Origin: Bremerella volcania
GTDB lineage: Bacteria; Planctomycetota; Planctomycetia; Pirellulales; Pirellulaceae
DNA: 64,000 bases
Assembly (NCBI RefSeq): GCF_007748115.1
Contig: NZ_CP036289.1
Location: 496,001 to 560,000 of the forward strand
Direction: 5' to 3'
Positions 41,074 to 49,676 of the stretch are shown here, piece after piece (positions within the stretch are counted from its first letter, which is position 1; each line of letters starts with the position of its first letter). The notes below the pieces were generated by a model that saw only the letters and a list, made by a program, of their open reading frames with translations, was not told where the DNA came from and did not search any database. Position numbers and translations under genes: made by a program.

Positions 41074-42543
41074 TCAGTTGGTTGAAGGGTTGCGATGTGC
41101 GAGGTTGAACAAAGCTTCCTTCAAAGATAGGCCATGCCCCGCCACAGGAGCAGGATGCCCAGCCGCACCGGATGCATTGTTCGCGGAGCCTGCCGAAGAT
41201 GCGGGTTGTGCCGATGATGCGTCCGAGATCGGGACGGTCAGAAACAGAATTCCCAGCCCCAAGGCCAGCCCACCGACAACGCCGGCTCCGGCGATCGCCT
41301 TGCGGGAAGGACCGACCGGATAGTCGCTCACTTCCGGAGTGCTCACTTTGGTGATCAGCGTGGTGGTGGTTGCCGCTTCGACCGACGATCGAGCGTCGGC
41401 CAGGTCGGTGCGGATTTGCGTCAGCTTGTTGTTCTTCTCGCGTACTTCCGCCACCAGGTTGTTGTACCCGGCACGTAGCGAAGCCAGCTTGGTCATTCGG
41501 CCGCTGACGTCGTCGAGCATCGTTTGAAGTTGAGCAATGCGGCTGGCGTTCACGCTTCGGTCGGCGCTCAGGCTGCGAATGGCGACGGCGATTTCCTGGT
41601 GCAGGTGACCGCGGATCTCTTCTTCGGCATGATGAGCCGCGACGACGCCAGGGTGACTTTCAGTACGAATTCCTTGCAATTGAGCCGAGCGAAGTTGTGC
41701 GTCGATCAGACCCTCTTTCATCCGGCGCAGGGCCGGTTGCGAATCGAGCAACTGGTTGGGAGTGGCAATCAGTTCACTCGCGTTTTGCTGGGCCGCTTCC
41801 AAGATCTCCAGCAGTCGCTGCGAGCTTTGCTGATTGGCCAAGGCGGTTCGCAGTTCGTTCTTGATCTGTACCATCTGTTCGCGAAGGTTGCCGTTGCCTG
41901 AGCCGACTTCGTTCAGGATACGCAGTTCGGCCAGGTCGGTGCCGACTTCTTCTTCCATCTCCGAAAGCCGATTGGTCACGCCGGTCAGGGCCTGGTCGGC
42001 TTGTTGTTCGCGATAGCTGAGTTCTTCCACGAGGCTCAAAGCACGGCTGTTTCGCATTTCACCCAGTTGCTGATCGAGCTGGGCGCAGATCAGTTGGTTC
42101 AGCTTTTTCGCACGCTCTGGCGTGTCGGCTTCGACGGTGATGTACAGCATTTCGGTCGTACCGAATTCGGTGCCGCTGGGGGAGTGAACGCTTATCGATT
42201 TGCGAGCGGTAGCGATGTCGTCTTTGCTCGGCCAGGCAGACGTCGACCAGCGATTGGCCGGTGCCCCCAGTTGGGTCAGTGCCTCCTGAATCACCTCTCG
42301 CGAACGCGTCAGTTGGAGTACCGTTTCCTGGGCGTGCTTCATGTCTTCGACTCGGGAGAATTGCCCCGGTCGGCCTAAGCTGCTGACCGCTTCATCACGC
42401 AGGACGATGCTTTGCGTGGCCTCCCAGGAGTTCGGCTTAATCACGGCGTACGCTAGTGCCGCGGTGGCGACCAGGACCATAGGAATGATCCAACGCAAGC
42501 GATAGTGAATAAGGGCGAAGAGGATGTCGGCCGGGTTGAACAT
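41074..42543 (-). CDS. Wzz-type polysaccharide chain-length determinant
   Basis: A 489-residue protein with two membrane helices, at about 20-38 (IIPMVLVATAALAYAVIKP) and 422-442 (AIAGAGVVGGLALGLGILFL), flanking a periplasmic domain with long coiled coil (about 190-400). This is the Wzz/PCP layout, which sets polysaccharide chain length. The usual tyrosine-kinase domain is absent, so the partner kinase, if any, is elsewhere. The ATG at 42543 (MFNPADILFALIHYRLRWII) is chosen because GAGG lies 8 bp before it. It is the first gene of the minus-strand polysaccharide run. Confidence 0.88.
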   Translation of the reverse strand: MFNPADILFALIHYRLRWIIPMVLVATAALAYAVIKPNSWEATQSIVLRDEAVSSLGRPGQFSRVEDMKHAQETVLQLTRSREVIQEALTQLGAPANRWSTSAWPSKDDIATARKSISVHSPSGTEFGTTEMLYITVEADTPERAKKLNQLICAQLDQQLGEMRNSRALSLVEELSYREQQADQALTGVTNRLSEMEEEVGTDLAELRILNEVGSGNGNLREQMVQIKNELRTALANQQSSQRLLEILEAAQQNASELIATPNQLLDSQPALRRMKEGLIDAQLRSAQLQGIRTESHPGVVAAHHAEEEIRGHLHQEIAVAIRSLSADRSVNASRIAQLQTMLDDVSGRMTKLASLRAGYNNLVAEVREKNNKLTQIRTDLADARSSVEAATTTTLITKVSTPEVSDYPVGPSRKAIAGAGVVGGLALGLGILFLTVPISDASSAQPASSAGSANNASGAAGHPAPVAGHGLSLKEALFNLAHRNPSTN

Positions 42544-42957
42544 AACCATTGCCTCGCGAAAGGGCACGTCAGAAGGGAGTGAAAAACGTGCGGGAAGCAA
42601 GACGCAGCCGCATGGGCCGGAGGTCCTGCTTCCCACAACCCCGATTCGCTGGAGCTAGAAGGCAACCCGAGTGCCAAGAATTCGAAAGATTGAGGGTCAG
42701 CGTGTGGTAAGCGTCTCTTAGGAAAGCACTTAGATGCGGTGACGTGTTGGCTTCCTACCTCTGCCGCGATGATGCCGAATGGCAAACGGTGTGGCGAAAA
42801 AGCAACGCATGATGCCGCGAGGAAACAATCATTGAGCGACAAGGATGCATCCCCTTCAATCCCGTCCAACTTTGTTTGCTTTTACCTAACAGTGGGGAAT
42901 GTTTGATAGTCCGTTGTCGAGAACAGAAGGGCCGCCGGTGCGCAACCGTTGGCCAGA
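42544..42957. promoter_or_regulatory. Divergent 414-bp control region between two polysaccharide operons
   Basis: Contains a stem-loop GGGAAGCA (42592-42599) and TGCTTCCC (42627-42634) that would lie in the wzz leader RNA, about 50 nt before its ATG. The region must hold promoters for both directions. No sigma-54 or c-di-GMP riboswitch pattern was recognised. Confidence 0.45.
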
Positions 42958-44088
42958 ATGTTAACTTCGTCCCCCAAGATATCTATGCACGTCGAACGGT
43001 TTTCAGATCCACAATCGGTCGAATCCTTGCGGTCTGCCTGGAACGCACTGGCTGGCAATGTGCCCTTTCGCACTTACGACTGGATGATGTCGTGGTGGAA
43101 GCACTATGGGGACGGTCATCAGTTGTTCGTCGTCGGTGTGTTTGACAATGACGGACTGATTGGACTGGCGCCTTGGTACAAAGCCGCCGGAAAAACGGGC
43201 GGACGTACGCTTCGCTTTCTCGGAGATGGTGAAGTGTGCAGTGACTATCTCGATATCCTGATTACCCCGGATGACCCGAATCGCGTCGCTCCGCTATTGG
43301 TCGATTGGCTACAGGAAGCCCTGACGACCTCCAATGCGTGGGATGCGATGGAGTGGGACAACCTGGAAAAAGGAACACCCATCGCGGCCGAGTTGAGTCA
43401 GCGGATGATGCATTGTCAGGCGATGGTGCACCGATTACCGGGACTCAACTGCTGGCGACTCGAACTACCAGAGACCTGGTACGACTTCGAGATGCAGCAG
43501 TCCAAGTCGCATCGCAAACAGATCCGACGACAAATCAGTCGCGTGCTCGATACCGATCGCTGCCAGCTGCACGTGTGCGACAGTACGACGAGCCTGGACG
43601 CTGCCATGCCGATTCTGATCGACCTGCACATGCGCCGGCGCAAGTCGCTCGATCAGCCCGGCTGCTTTGCCGACGATCGTTTCACGAAGTTCTTGTACGA
43701 AGCTGCCAGCCACATGATGGCCGACGGCAAGTGCGAGATTCTCTGGCTCGATCTGGACGACGTGCCGATCGCCGCCGAGATTCACTTCCCCTGCCAAGAC
43801 ATCGCGTACGCCTATCAGGCAGGCATCGATCCCGATCGCCTGAGTGACGAACCAGGCAGCTTGATGCAGATCGCCGTCATTCGCCGTGCGATAGAACAAG
43901 GCAAGACTGCCGTCGACTTCCTGCGGGGTGATGAACCGTACAAAGCCCATTGGCGAGCCGAGCCACGAGCCTGCGAGACGATCCGCATCGTGCCAAATAC
44001 GACCTTTGGATTGATCCGACAGGGGATCTGGACGACGAAAACCCAGGTAAAAAGCTGGCTCAAAGCGTCGCTCGGAAAGAACGAATAA
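42958..44088 (+). CDS. GNAT-like acyltransferase (CelD/BcsL, PF13480 type)
   Basis: A 376-residue protein of the FemAB/CelD acetyltransferase-like group common in planctomycete and proteobacterial exopolysaccharide clusters. Motifs: FRTYDWMMSWWKHYGDGHQL near the N-terminus, IGLAPWYK, and the second GNAT half with YAYQAGIDPD and AVDFLRGDEPYKAHW. It probably acetylates a sugar or sugar-lipid precursor. The start could be ATG 42958 or ATG 42985 (MHVERFSDPQ); the former is kept. It opens a six-gene plus-strand operon with gaps of -4 to 65 bp. Confidence 0.82.
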   Translation: MLTSSPKISMHVERFSDPQSVESLRSAWNALAGNVPFRTYDWMMSWWKHYGDGHQLFVVGVFDNDGLIGLAPWYKAAGKTGGRTLRFLGDGEVCSDYLDILITPDDPNRVAPLLVDWLQEALTTSNAWDAMEWDNLEKGTPIAAELSQRMMHCQAMVHRLPGLNCWRLELPETWYDFEMQQSKSHRKQIRRQISRVLDTDRCQLHVCDSTTSLDAAMPILIDLHMRRRKSLDQPGCFADDRFTKFLYEAASHMMADGKCEILWLDLDDVPIAAEIHFPCQDIAYAYQAGIDPDRLSDEPGSLMQIAVIRRAIEQGKTAVDFLRGDEPYKAHWRAEPRACETIRIVPNTTFGLIRQGIWTTKTQVKSWLKASLGKNE

Positions 44089-44095
44089 GACAAAC

Positions 44096-44965
44096 ATGCA
44101 GCGACTGAAAGAACACCTGATCGACGGCTACTACGCCGCGACCTGGCCCTGGCGAGCCCGGTTCCGCCAGGTCCGCGCGCGGGTTGGTCTTGCGCCGGTG
44201 ATGGTCCTTTTCTATCACCGCGTTGCCGATCAGAATCTGAACGACTGGACGATCACCAACGACGGGTTTCGCCGACACCTCGATTGGCTAGAGGCCAACC
44301 TGGAAGTGGTGACCCTGGCCGAAGCCCAGCGCCGCATTGCTCTGCGATGCAACCCACGCGCCTGCGTCGCGATTACCTTCGACGACGGCTACGGTGAGAA
44401 CTGCGATAAGGCCATCGGCGAGCTGATTCAACGGAACATGCCGGCCACTTACTTCGTGACGCTGGGCAACGTATTAAGTGGCCAGCCGTTTCCTCACGAT
44501 GCGAAGCTGGGGATCGAGACCCGACCCAATACGATCGACCAACTGCGTGAGATGGCAGCCAGTGGCGTGATCGAGATCGGTGGGCATTCGCGAACCCATC
44601 CTGACGTGGGCGCGATTCGTGATGCAGACATGCTACACGACGAAGTGATTGCGGCGACCCAGGAGTTGGCATCGTTGATCGATCAGCCGATTCGCTATTT
44701 CGCGTTTCCGTTTGGCCAGCATGCCAATCTGAATGACGCGGCGATCAACATGCTGCGTGCCAACGGCATCCTTGGGTTTTGTTCCGCTTACGGCGGCTAC
44801 AACTTTCCCGGCGACGATCCGTACCACATCCAGCGAATTCATGGCGATCCGGAACTCTCGCGTCTGCGTAACTGGATGACGATCGATCCCCGTAAATTGA
44901 ACGGCGTGAAACGTTATCAACCTCGCTATGTCAAACAGACCGTGGCGGTCGGAGGAGACGCATGA
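44096..44965 (+). CDS. Polysaccharide deacetylase (NodB fold)
   Basis: A 289-residue NodB-type (CE4) deacetylase. The first motif TFDDGYGEN holds the catalytic Asp and metal-binding Asp (about 100-101). The second motif is HSRTHPDV with both metal-ligand His. RYFAFPFGQH is the third motif. It would remove N-acetyl groups from polysaccharide or lipid-linked sugar. The stop overlaps the next ATG by 4 bp (ATGA at 44962-44965), showing tight coupling with the flippase. Confidence 0.9.
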   Translation: MQRLKEHLIDGYYAATWPWRARFRQVRARVGLAPVMVLFYHRVADQNLNDWTITNDGFRRHLDWLEANLEVVTLAEAQRRIALRCNPRACVAITFDDGYGENCDKAIGELIQRNMPATYFVTLGNVLSGQPFPHDAKLGIETRPNTIDQLREMAASGVIEIGGHSRTHPDVGAIRDADMLHDEVIAATQELASLIDQPIRYFAFPFGQHANLNDAAINMLRANGILGFCSAYGGYNFPGDDPYHIQRIHGDPELSRLRNWMTIDPRKLNGVKRYQPRYVKQTVAVGGDA

Positions 44966-46488
44966 GCGCTGCCTCGACGGTCAACAACACGGCTGAAGTA
45001 CCCAGCACACCGACCTATCAAACGACTTCACTGGCCGAAAGCATGTTGCTGCTGGCCATGCTGACGGTGTTCCAGCGTGGCATCGGGTTTGTCCGCGGAG
45101 TGCTCTTTTGCCGCTGGCTACCTGCGGAACAGCTAGGGCTTTGGGACCTGGTGTTTGGCTTTTTGATGCTGGCAGGTCCGCTGGTCGTGCTGGGCATCCC
45201 TGGCTCGTTTGGCCGGTATGTCGAGCATTATCGTCAAAAGGGGCAGCTGCGAACGTTCCTCTATCGAACGACAGTGGCCACGGTGGTCCTGTCGGCGGTT
45301 GGCTGCGGCCTCTTATGGTTGTTTCACGAACAAGCGGCCGTCGTGCTGTTTAAAGATGCCAGTTTGGCTCCGATCATTCCCGTGGTGGCTCTTACGCTGA
45401 TCGCGGTCGTGGGCTTCAACTACTTCGTCGAACTGTTCATTGCCATGCGGCAGATGCGGATGGTCTCGGCGCTGCAATTCGTCAACAGCGTTCTCTTCGC
45501 TGCGATCGGTTTGGGACTGCTGATGTGGTACGACACGTCGGCGGAAAGCGTCATCCTTTCGTACGGGATCGCCTGTAGCGTGACCGTGGTGATGGGGGGC
45601 GTTGTCCTAGCCCGCGATTGGAAGCAGGTCCCGCTGTGCGATCGCGTGCCGATGCAGTCGGAGTTCTGGAAGAAGCTTCTTCCTTTCGCCGCGTGGCTGT
45701 GGGCGATCAACCTGCTCTCGAATTTGTTTGAAGTGGTCGATCGCTACATGATCGTGCACTTCAGCGGATTGACGGCGGAAGAAAGCATTACCCTGGTCGG
45801 CGACTATCACAGCAGCCGCGTGGTGCCATGGCTGATGGTGGCGGTGGCGAACCTGTTTGGCGGGATCCTGCTGCCGCATCTTTCGGCCGATTGGGAACGG
45901 GGCGAACGTTCGAAGGTCTCGCAGCAACTTAATCTGCTGCTGAAGGCCAGCTCGATGGTGATGATGGCCGGTGCCATCGTGATCGGGCTGACGGCTCCGC
46001 TTCTGTTTGAATACGTATTCGAAGGCAAGTATAGCGGCGGCCTAGAAGTGCTGCCGTGGACGCTGACTTACTGCGTGTGGTACAGCCTGGTCGGATGCGC
46101 GATGCTCTATTTCTGCTGTGCCGAGAAGACCCATGTCGGCGCGATCGTCTTTGGAGTCGGGCTGGCCGCGAACGTCGGCTTGAATGCCTTGCTGTTGCCG
46201 ATGTGGGGACTCACCGGGGCGGTTGTCGCGACGGCACTGGCCAACGCGATCGCGATCGTTCTGGCATTGTACTTGGCTCATCGTCACGGCATGGAGATCC
46301 AGAAGTCGACGCTACTGCTCGCGGCGGCCCCGTTTCTGCTTGGTCTGGGCTGGCCGATTGCGCTTTCCGTTTGGATCGTCCTGCTATGGCAGGCCTATGC
46401 CGGCAGCCTGGTATTTGACGACCGGGAGAAGCAAACGCTGTGGGGTGGCGTCAGTGTGCTGACGAATAAATTTCGGTCACGAACTTAG
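44962..46488 (+). CDS. Oligosaccharide flippase (MOP/Wzx-type)
   Basis: A 508-residue integral membrane protein with 12-14 hydrophobic helices, a Wzx/MurJ-superfamily transporter that flips lipid-linked oligosaccharide across the inner membrane. The N-terminal region FQRGIGFVRGVLFCRWLPAE and EVVDRYMIVHF in the middle follow family patterns. Translationally coupled to the deacetylase; a glycosyltransferase follows 15 bp later. Confidence 0.88.
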   Translation: MSAASTVNNTAEVPSTPTYQTTSLAESMLLLAMLTVFQRGIGFVRGVLFCRWLPAEQLGLWDLVFGFLMLAGPLVVLGIPGSFGRYVEHYRQKGQLRTFLYRTTVATVVLSAVGCGLLWLFHEQAAVVLFKDASLAPIIPVVALTLIAVVGFNYFVELFIAMRQMRMVSALQFVNSVLFAAIGLGLLMWYDTSAESVILSYGIACSVTVVMGGVVLARDWKQVPLCDRVPMQSEFWKKLLPFAAWLWAINLLSNLFEVVDRYMIVHFSGLTAEESITLVGDYHSSRVVPWLMVAVANLFGGILLPHLSADWERGERSKVSQQLNLLLKASSMVMMAGAIVIGLTAPLLFEYVFEGKYSGGLEVLPWTLTYCVWYSLVGCAMLYFCCAEKTHVGAIVFGVGLAANVGLNALLLPMWGLTGAVVATALANAIAIVLALYLAHRHGMEIQKSTLLLAAAPFLLGLGWPIALSVWIVLLWQAYAGSLVFDDREKQTLWGGVSVLTNKFRSRT

Positions 46489-46503
46489 AGAGCCTTAAGA
46501 ACC

Positions 46504-47733
46504 ATGATGCGACGACGAATCAATCTTCCGCTCGATGGCCGCGGCCCTCTGCGTGTGATGTACCTGGTCACCAGTATGCCGGTCGGTGGTGCTGAAACGC
46601 TGCTGGTGAACCTAATTCGGCGGATGGACCGCCATCGGTTCGCACCGGAACTGTGCTGCATGAAAGAACTAGGCCCCTTGGGGGAAGAGATGCAGCAGGA
46701 AGTTCCCACGTTTCATAACATGCTCAGCGGGAAGTATGACCTGCGCGTCGTTCCGCGGCTGACCGAACTATTCGCTATGCGCGAAATCGACGCAGTCGTC
46801 ACGGTGGGTGCCGGCGACAAGATGTTCTGGGGGCGTTTGTGTGCCTGGCTGGCAGGCGTGCCGGTCGTCGCTTCCGCCATCCATTCCACAGGCTGGCCCG
46901 ACTCGATCAACTGGCTCAACCGTCGATTGACCTCGATCACCGATCGCTTCATCGGAGTGGCGGCACCCCATGGCAAGCACCTGGTCGAAGTGGAAGGTTT
47001 CCCGCAGCAGAAGGTCACGGTCATTCCCAACGGAATCGATACCGATCGTTTCGTCGCCAATCCCCAGACTCGCGAAAGGATCCGCGGTGAGTGGGGAGTC
47101 TCGGAAGATACCGCTGTGTGCGGAATCGTGGCGGCCCTGCGACCTGAAAAGGATCACGCGTTGTTTTTGAAGGCCGCGGCTCGCGTCATTCAGCAGTCGC
47201 CAAAATCGCACTTCGTGATCGTGGGGGATGGGCCTGAGCGAACAGGGATCGAGTCGCTGCGGGACGAGCTTGGCCTTCAGGATCACGTCACGATGACGGG
47301 CAGTCGTAGCGATATCCCTGAGCTTCTTTCGGCGATGGACTGCTTCGCGCTTACCTCGAAAAACGAAGCCAGCCCGGTCTCGATTCTTGAAGCGATGTCG
47401 ACCCAGCTTCCGGTTGTCGCCCCCCGCGTGGGGAGCATCCCGGATGCCGTGGACGACGGCGTGAATGGCTTGCTGGTGACGGCCAGCAACCTGGAGGAAA
47501 CGGCCCAGGCAATGGCCACGCTGATGCAAGATGCCGGAAAGCGAGCCGAAATGGGGAAAGCTGCCCGGGAGAAAGTGCTGCGGTACGGTTCGCTTGACGC
47601 GATGGTCTCCGGCTACCAGGACTTGATCAGCGGAGTCTACCGCCAGAAGGTTCAAGCGGCTTTGCATGCGGCCCGCCAGCCGGCTTCCAACCCGGTCCTG
47701 GTTCCCCAAAGAACCGACGCAAAAGCATCGTAA
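46504..47733 (+). CDS. GT4-family glycosyltransferase
   Basis: A 409-residue retaining glycosyltransferase of GT-B fold. The N-terminal GGAETLLVNLIRRMDRHRF is the usual acceptor-side motif. IPNGIDTDRF and GIVAALRPEKDH mark the start of the donor-binding domain. The E-x7-E pair lies in EASPVSILEAMSTQLPVVAP, followed by GSIPDAVDDGVNG. It adds one sugar during repeat-unit assembly; donor and acceptor are unknown. The C-terminal 25 residues are Ala/Gln-rich and variable. Confidence 0.92.
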   Translation: MMRRRINLPLDGRGPLRVMYLVTSMPVGGAETLLVNLIRRMDRHRFAPELCCMKELGPLGEEMQQEVPTFHNMLSGKYDLRVVPRLTELFAMREIDAVVTVGAGDKMFWGRLCAWLAGVPVVASAIHSTGWPDSINWLNRRLTSITDRFIGVAAPHGKHLVEVEGFPQQKVTVIPNGIDTDRFVANPQTRERIRGEWGVSEDTAVCGIVAALRPEKDHALFLKAAARVIQQSPKSHFVIVGDGPERTGIESLRDELGLQDHVTMTGSRSDIPELLSAMDCFALTSKNEASPVSILEAMSTQLPVVAPRVGSIPDAVDDGVNGLLVTASNLEETAQAMATLMQDAGKRAEMGKAAREKVLRYGSLDAMVSGYQDLISGVYRQKVQAALHAARQPASNPVLVPQRTDAKAS

Positions 47734-47798
47734 AGTCCCGTCAGCACTAGAGTTTCGTACTCAGGGTCCGCTAGTCTTACTGGCGGTCGTGCGATACG

Positions 47799-48458
47799 AT
47801 GGAGGTATTCCGTTTGTGTCGTGCTGGAGGCAAGGTTTCAGAGCAAGTGAAATTCAACTTCACGGGTCCGTTCTTGGCTGGTCTGGCGAAAGTAGTCGCT
47901 GGAAGCAGTGTACGTTGGGTGGATTGCCACCCTGATACGTGCCAACGGATCTACTTTGCCAATCACACCAGTCACATCGACGCGGTGATCATCTGGGCAT
48001 CGCTTCCCAAGCATTGTCGCGAGTTGACCAAGCCGGTCGCGGCGAAGGACTATTGGGACCGTGGCTGGTTCCGCCGTTACCTGGCGCATTCGTTGAATGC
48101 GATGCTGATCGATCGCGAGAACATCAAGGTCCATCGCAGCCCGGTGGAATCGATGCTCAAGGAGATCGGGGATAAGTACTCGGCGATCATTTTCCCCGAG
48201 GGAAGCCGCAACGACGGAACGAACCTCCGCGATTTCAAAAGTGGTCTTTTTTACCTGGCAAAGAAGCGACCTGACCTGGAATTGGTGCCGGTGTATGTCG
48301 ACAATATGACTCGCATCTTGCCCAAGGGAGAATACTTACCGGTTCCCCTGTTGAGCCGTGTGATTTTCGGCCCGCCTATTTGGCTGGAAAACGGCGAACC
48401 GAAGACCGACTTTCTCGTCCGCGCTCGGGAAGCGGTTTCCCGGTTGCGAGACGTCTGA
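47799..48458 (+). CDS. PlsC-family 1-acyl-glycerol-3-phosphate acyltransferase
   Basis: A 219-residue acyltransferase. The catalytic HX4D is in ANHTSHIDAV (about residues 55-60) and the glycerophosphate-binding motif is IIFPEGSRND at about 131-139. It makes phosphatidate from lysophosphatidate, feeding CdsA encoded next (15-bp gap). The start is uncertain: ATG 47799 is used, but a GTG at 47847 would also give a complete domain. Confidence 0.85.
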   Translation: MEVFRLCRAGGKVSEQVKFNFTGPFLAGLAKVVAGSSVRWVDCHPDTCQRIYFANHTSHIDAVIIWASLPKHCRELTKPVAAKDYWDRGWFRRYLAHSLNAMLIDRENIKVHRSPVESMLKEIGDKYSAIIFPEGSRNDGTNLRDFKSGLFYLAKKRPDLELVPVYVDNMTRILPKGEYLPVPLLSRVIFGPPIWLENGEPKTDFLVRAREAVSRLRDV

Positions 48459-48473
48459 CGCTGAAACGACATC

Positions 48474-49520
48474 ATGGACTTGCTGCACGCATCCCTTAGC
48501 ACGATTCTCACGGCACCGTTGTTGGCTCAACAAACGGCGTTTCTGCTGGATGGTGCGACCGGTATCTTGCTGGGGGTCGTGATCAGCTGCTTGTTGATCG
48601 CCACCGGGGCAGGACAGATCCTGCGGCGTCAGCCCGATTCAAGCGTGAACCCGGCCATCGTTCAGGCATTCATTCGCCGCGTGCGAGCCTGGTGGCTGAT
48701 GACCGCGATCCTGGCCGTCACGTTCACGATTCCGTCGCCTGTTGCCACGGTGATCTTGTTCTTTTTGATCTCGTTCTGGGCGCTCCGCGAGTTCATTACC
48801 CTGACACCCACGCGGCTGGGCGACCACCGTACGCTGTTCTGGGTCTTCTTTATCTTGACGCCGGCCCAATACGTACTGGTAGCGATGGGACAATCGCAGT
48901 ACGAGTTGTTCAGCATTTTGATCCCCGTATACGGCTTCCTGTTCATTGCCGCACGGATCGCCGTGGCTGGCGACTACAAACGTTTTTTGGAACGCATCGC
49001 CAAGATCCAGGCCGGCCTGTACATTTGCGTCTACTCGCTCAGCTATGCACCAGCACTTCTTTACCTGACCGATTGGACCGATCCGGAGTACTCGACCAAG
49101 AGCACCGCGGGCCTTTTGTTTTACTTTCTGCTGATAGCGCAGCTCAGCGATCTGTTGCACTTCGTTTGTAGCCGCTTGTTGGGTAAGAATGTGATCGCCC
49201 CGAACATCAACGCCAGCCGAACCTGGGAAGGCTTCTTCGCGGGAACTGGCGTTACCGCGGTCGTCGGAGCGATGCTGAGTCTTACCGGGGCCACGCCGTT
49301 TAACCCTTGGCAGAGTGCCGTCATGTCGATCGTGATCGCCGTGATGGGTGCCGCCGGTAGCATGGCGATGAGTGCCATCAAGCGTGATCGCGGCGTGCAA
49401 GACTACGGCACGTTGGTCGAAGGGCACGCTGGCGTGTTGGACCGTATCGACGCCATCTGCTTCGCCGCGCCGGTCTTCTTTCACTTGACGCGGTACTATT
49501 TCACGACGGCCAGCGGCTAG
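48474..49520 (+). CDS. cdsA: Phosphatidate cytidylyltransferase
   Basis: A 348-residue integral membrane enzyme making CDP-diacylglycerol from phosphatidate and CTP. About 8-9 hydrophobic helices. The CDP-diglyceride synthetase signature lies near the C-terminus: SAIKRDRGVQDYGTLVEGHA, then GVLDRIDA, with the conserved Lys-Arg, Asp, Gly-His and Asp-Arg-x-Asp. The usual Lys before Asp is Gln here, and GHGG is GHAG. It follows plsC, giving two consecutive phospholipid steps at the end of a polysaccharide operon. Confidence 0.9.
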   Translation: MDLLHASLSTILTAPLLAQQTAFLLDGATGILLGVVISCLLIATGAGQILRRQPDSSVNPAIVQAFIRRVRAWWLMTAILAVTFTIPSPVATVILFFLISFWALREFITLTPTRLGDHRTLFWVFFILTPAQYVLVAMGQSQYELFSILIPVYGFLFIAARIAVAGDYKRFLERIAKIQAGLYICVYSLSYAPALLYLTDWTDPEYSTKSTAGLLFYFLLIAQLSDLLHFVCSRLLGKNVIAPNINASRTWEGFFAGTGVTAVVGAMLSLTGATPFNPWQSAVMSIVIAVMGAAGSMAMSAIKRDRGVQDYGTLVEGHAGVLDRIDAICFAAPVFFHLTRYYFTTASG

Positions 49521-49676
49521 AGAGTTTCCAGGTTAGGGGTAGCGTCCTGGGCGTCGGAGAGGCAAGCTGGACAAGGCGACCGAAGCAGGCGAATCCTCTA
49601 GATTCGTCGATGCAGGTCAACGAAGTCCCGCGCAGCCGCAGCCAGCCAAAGACGCTACAGATGAATTGGAACCGCT

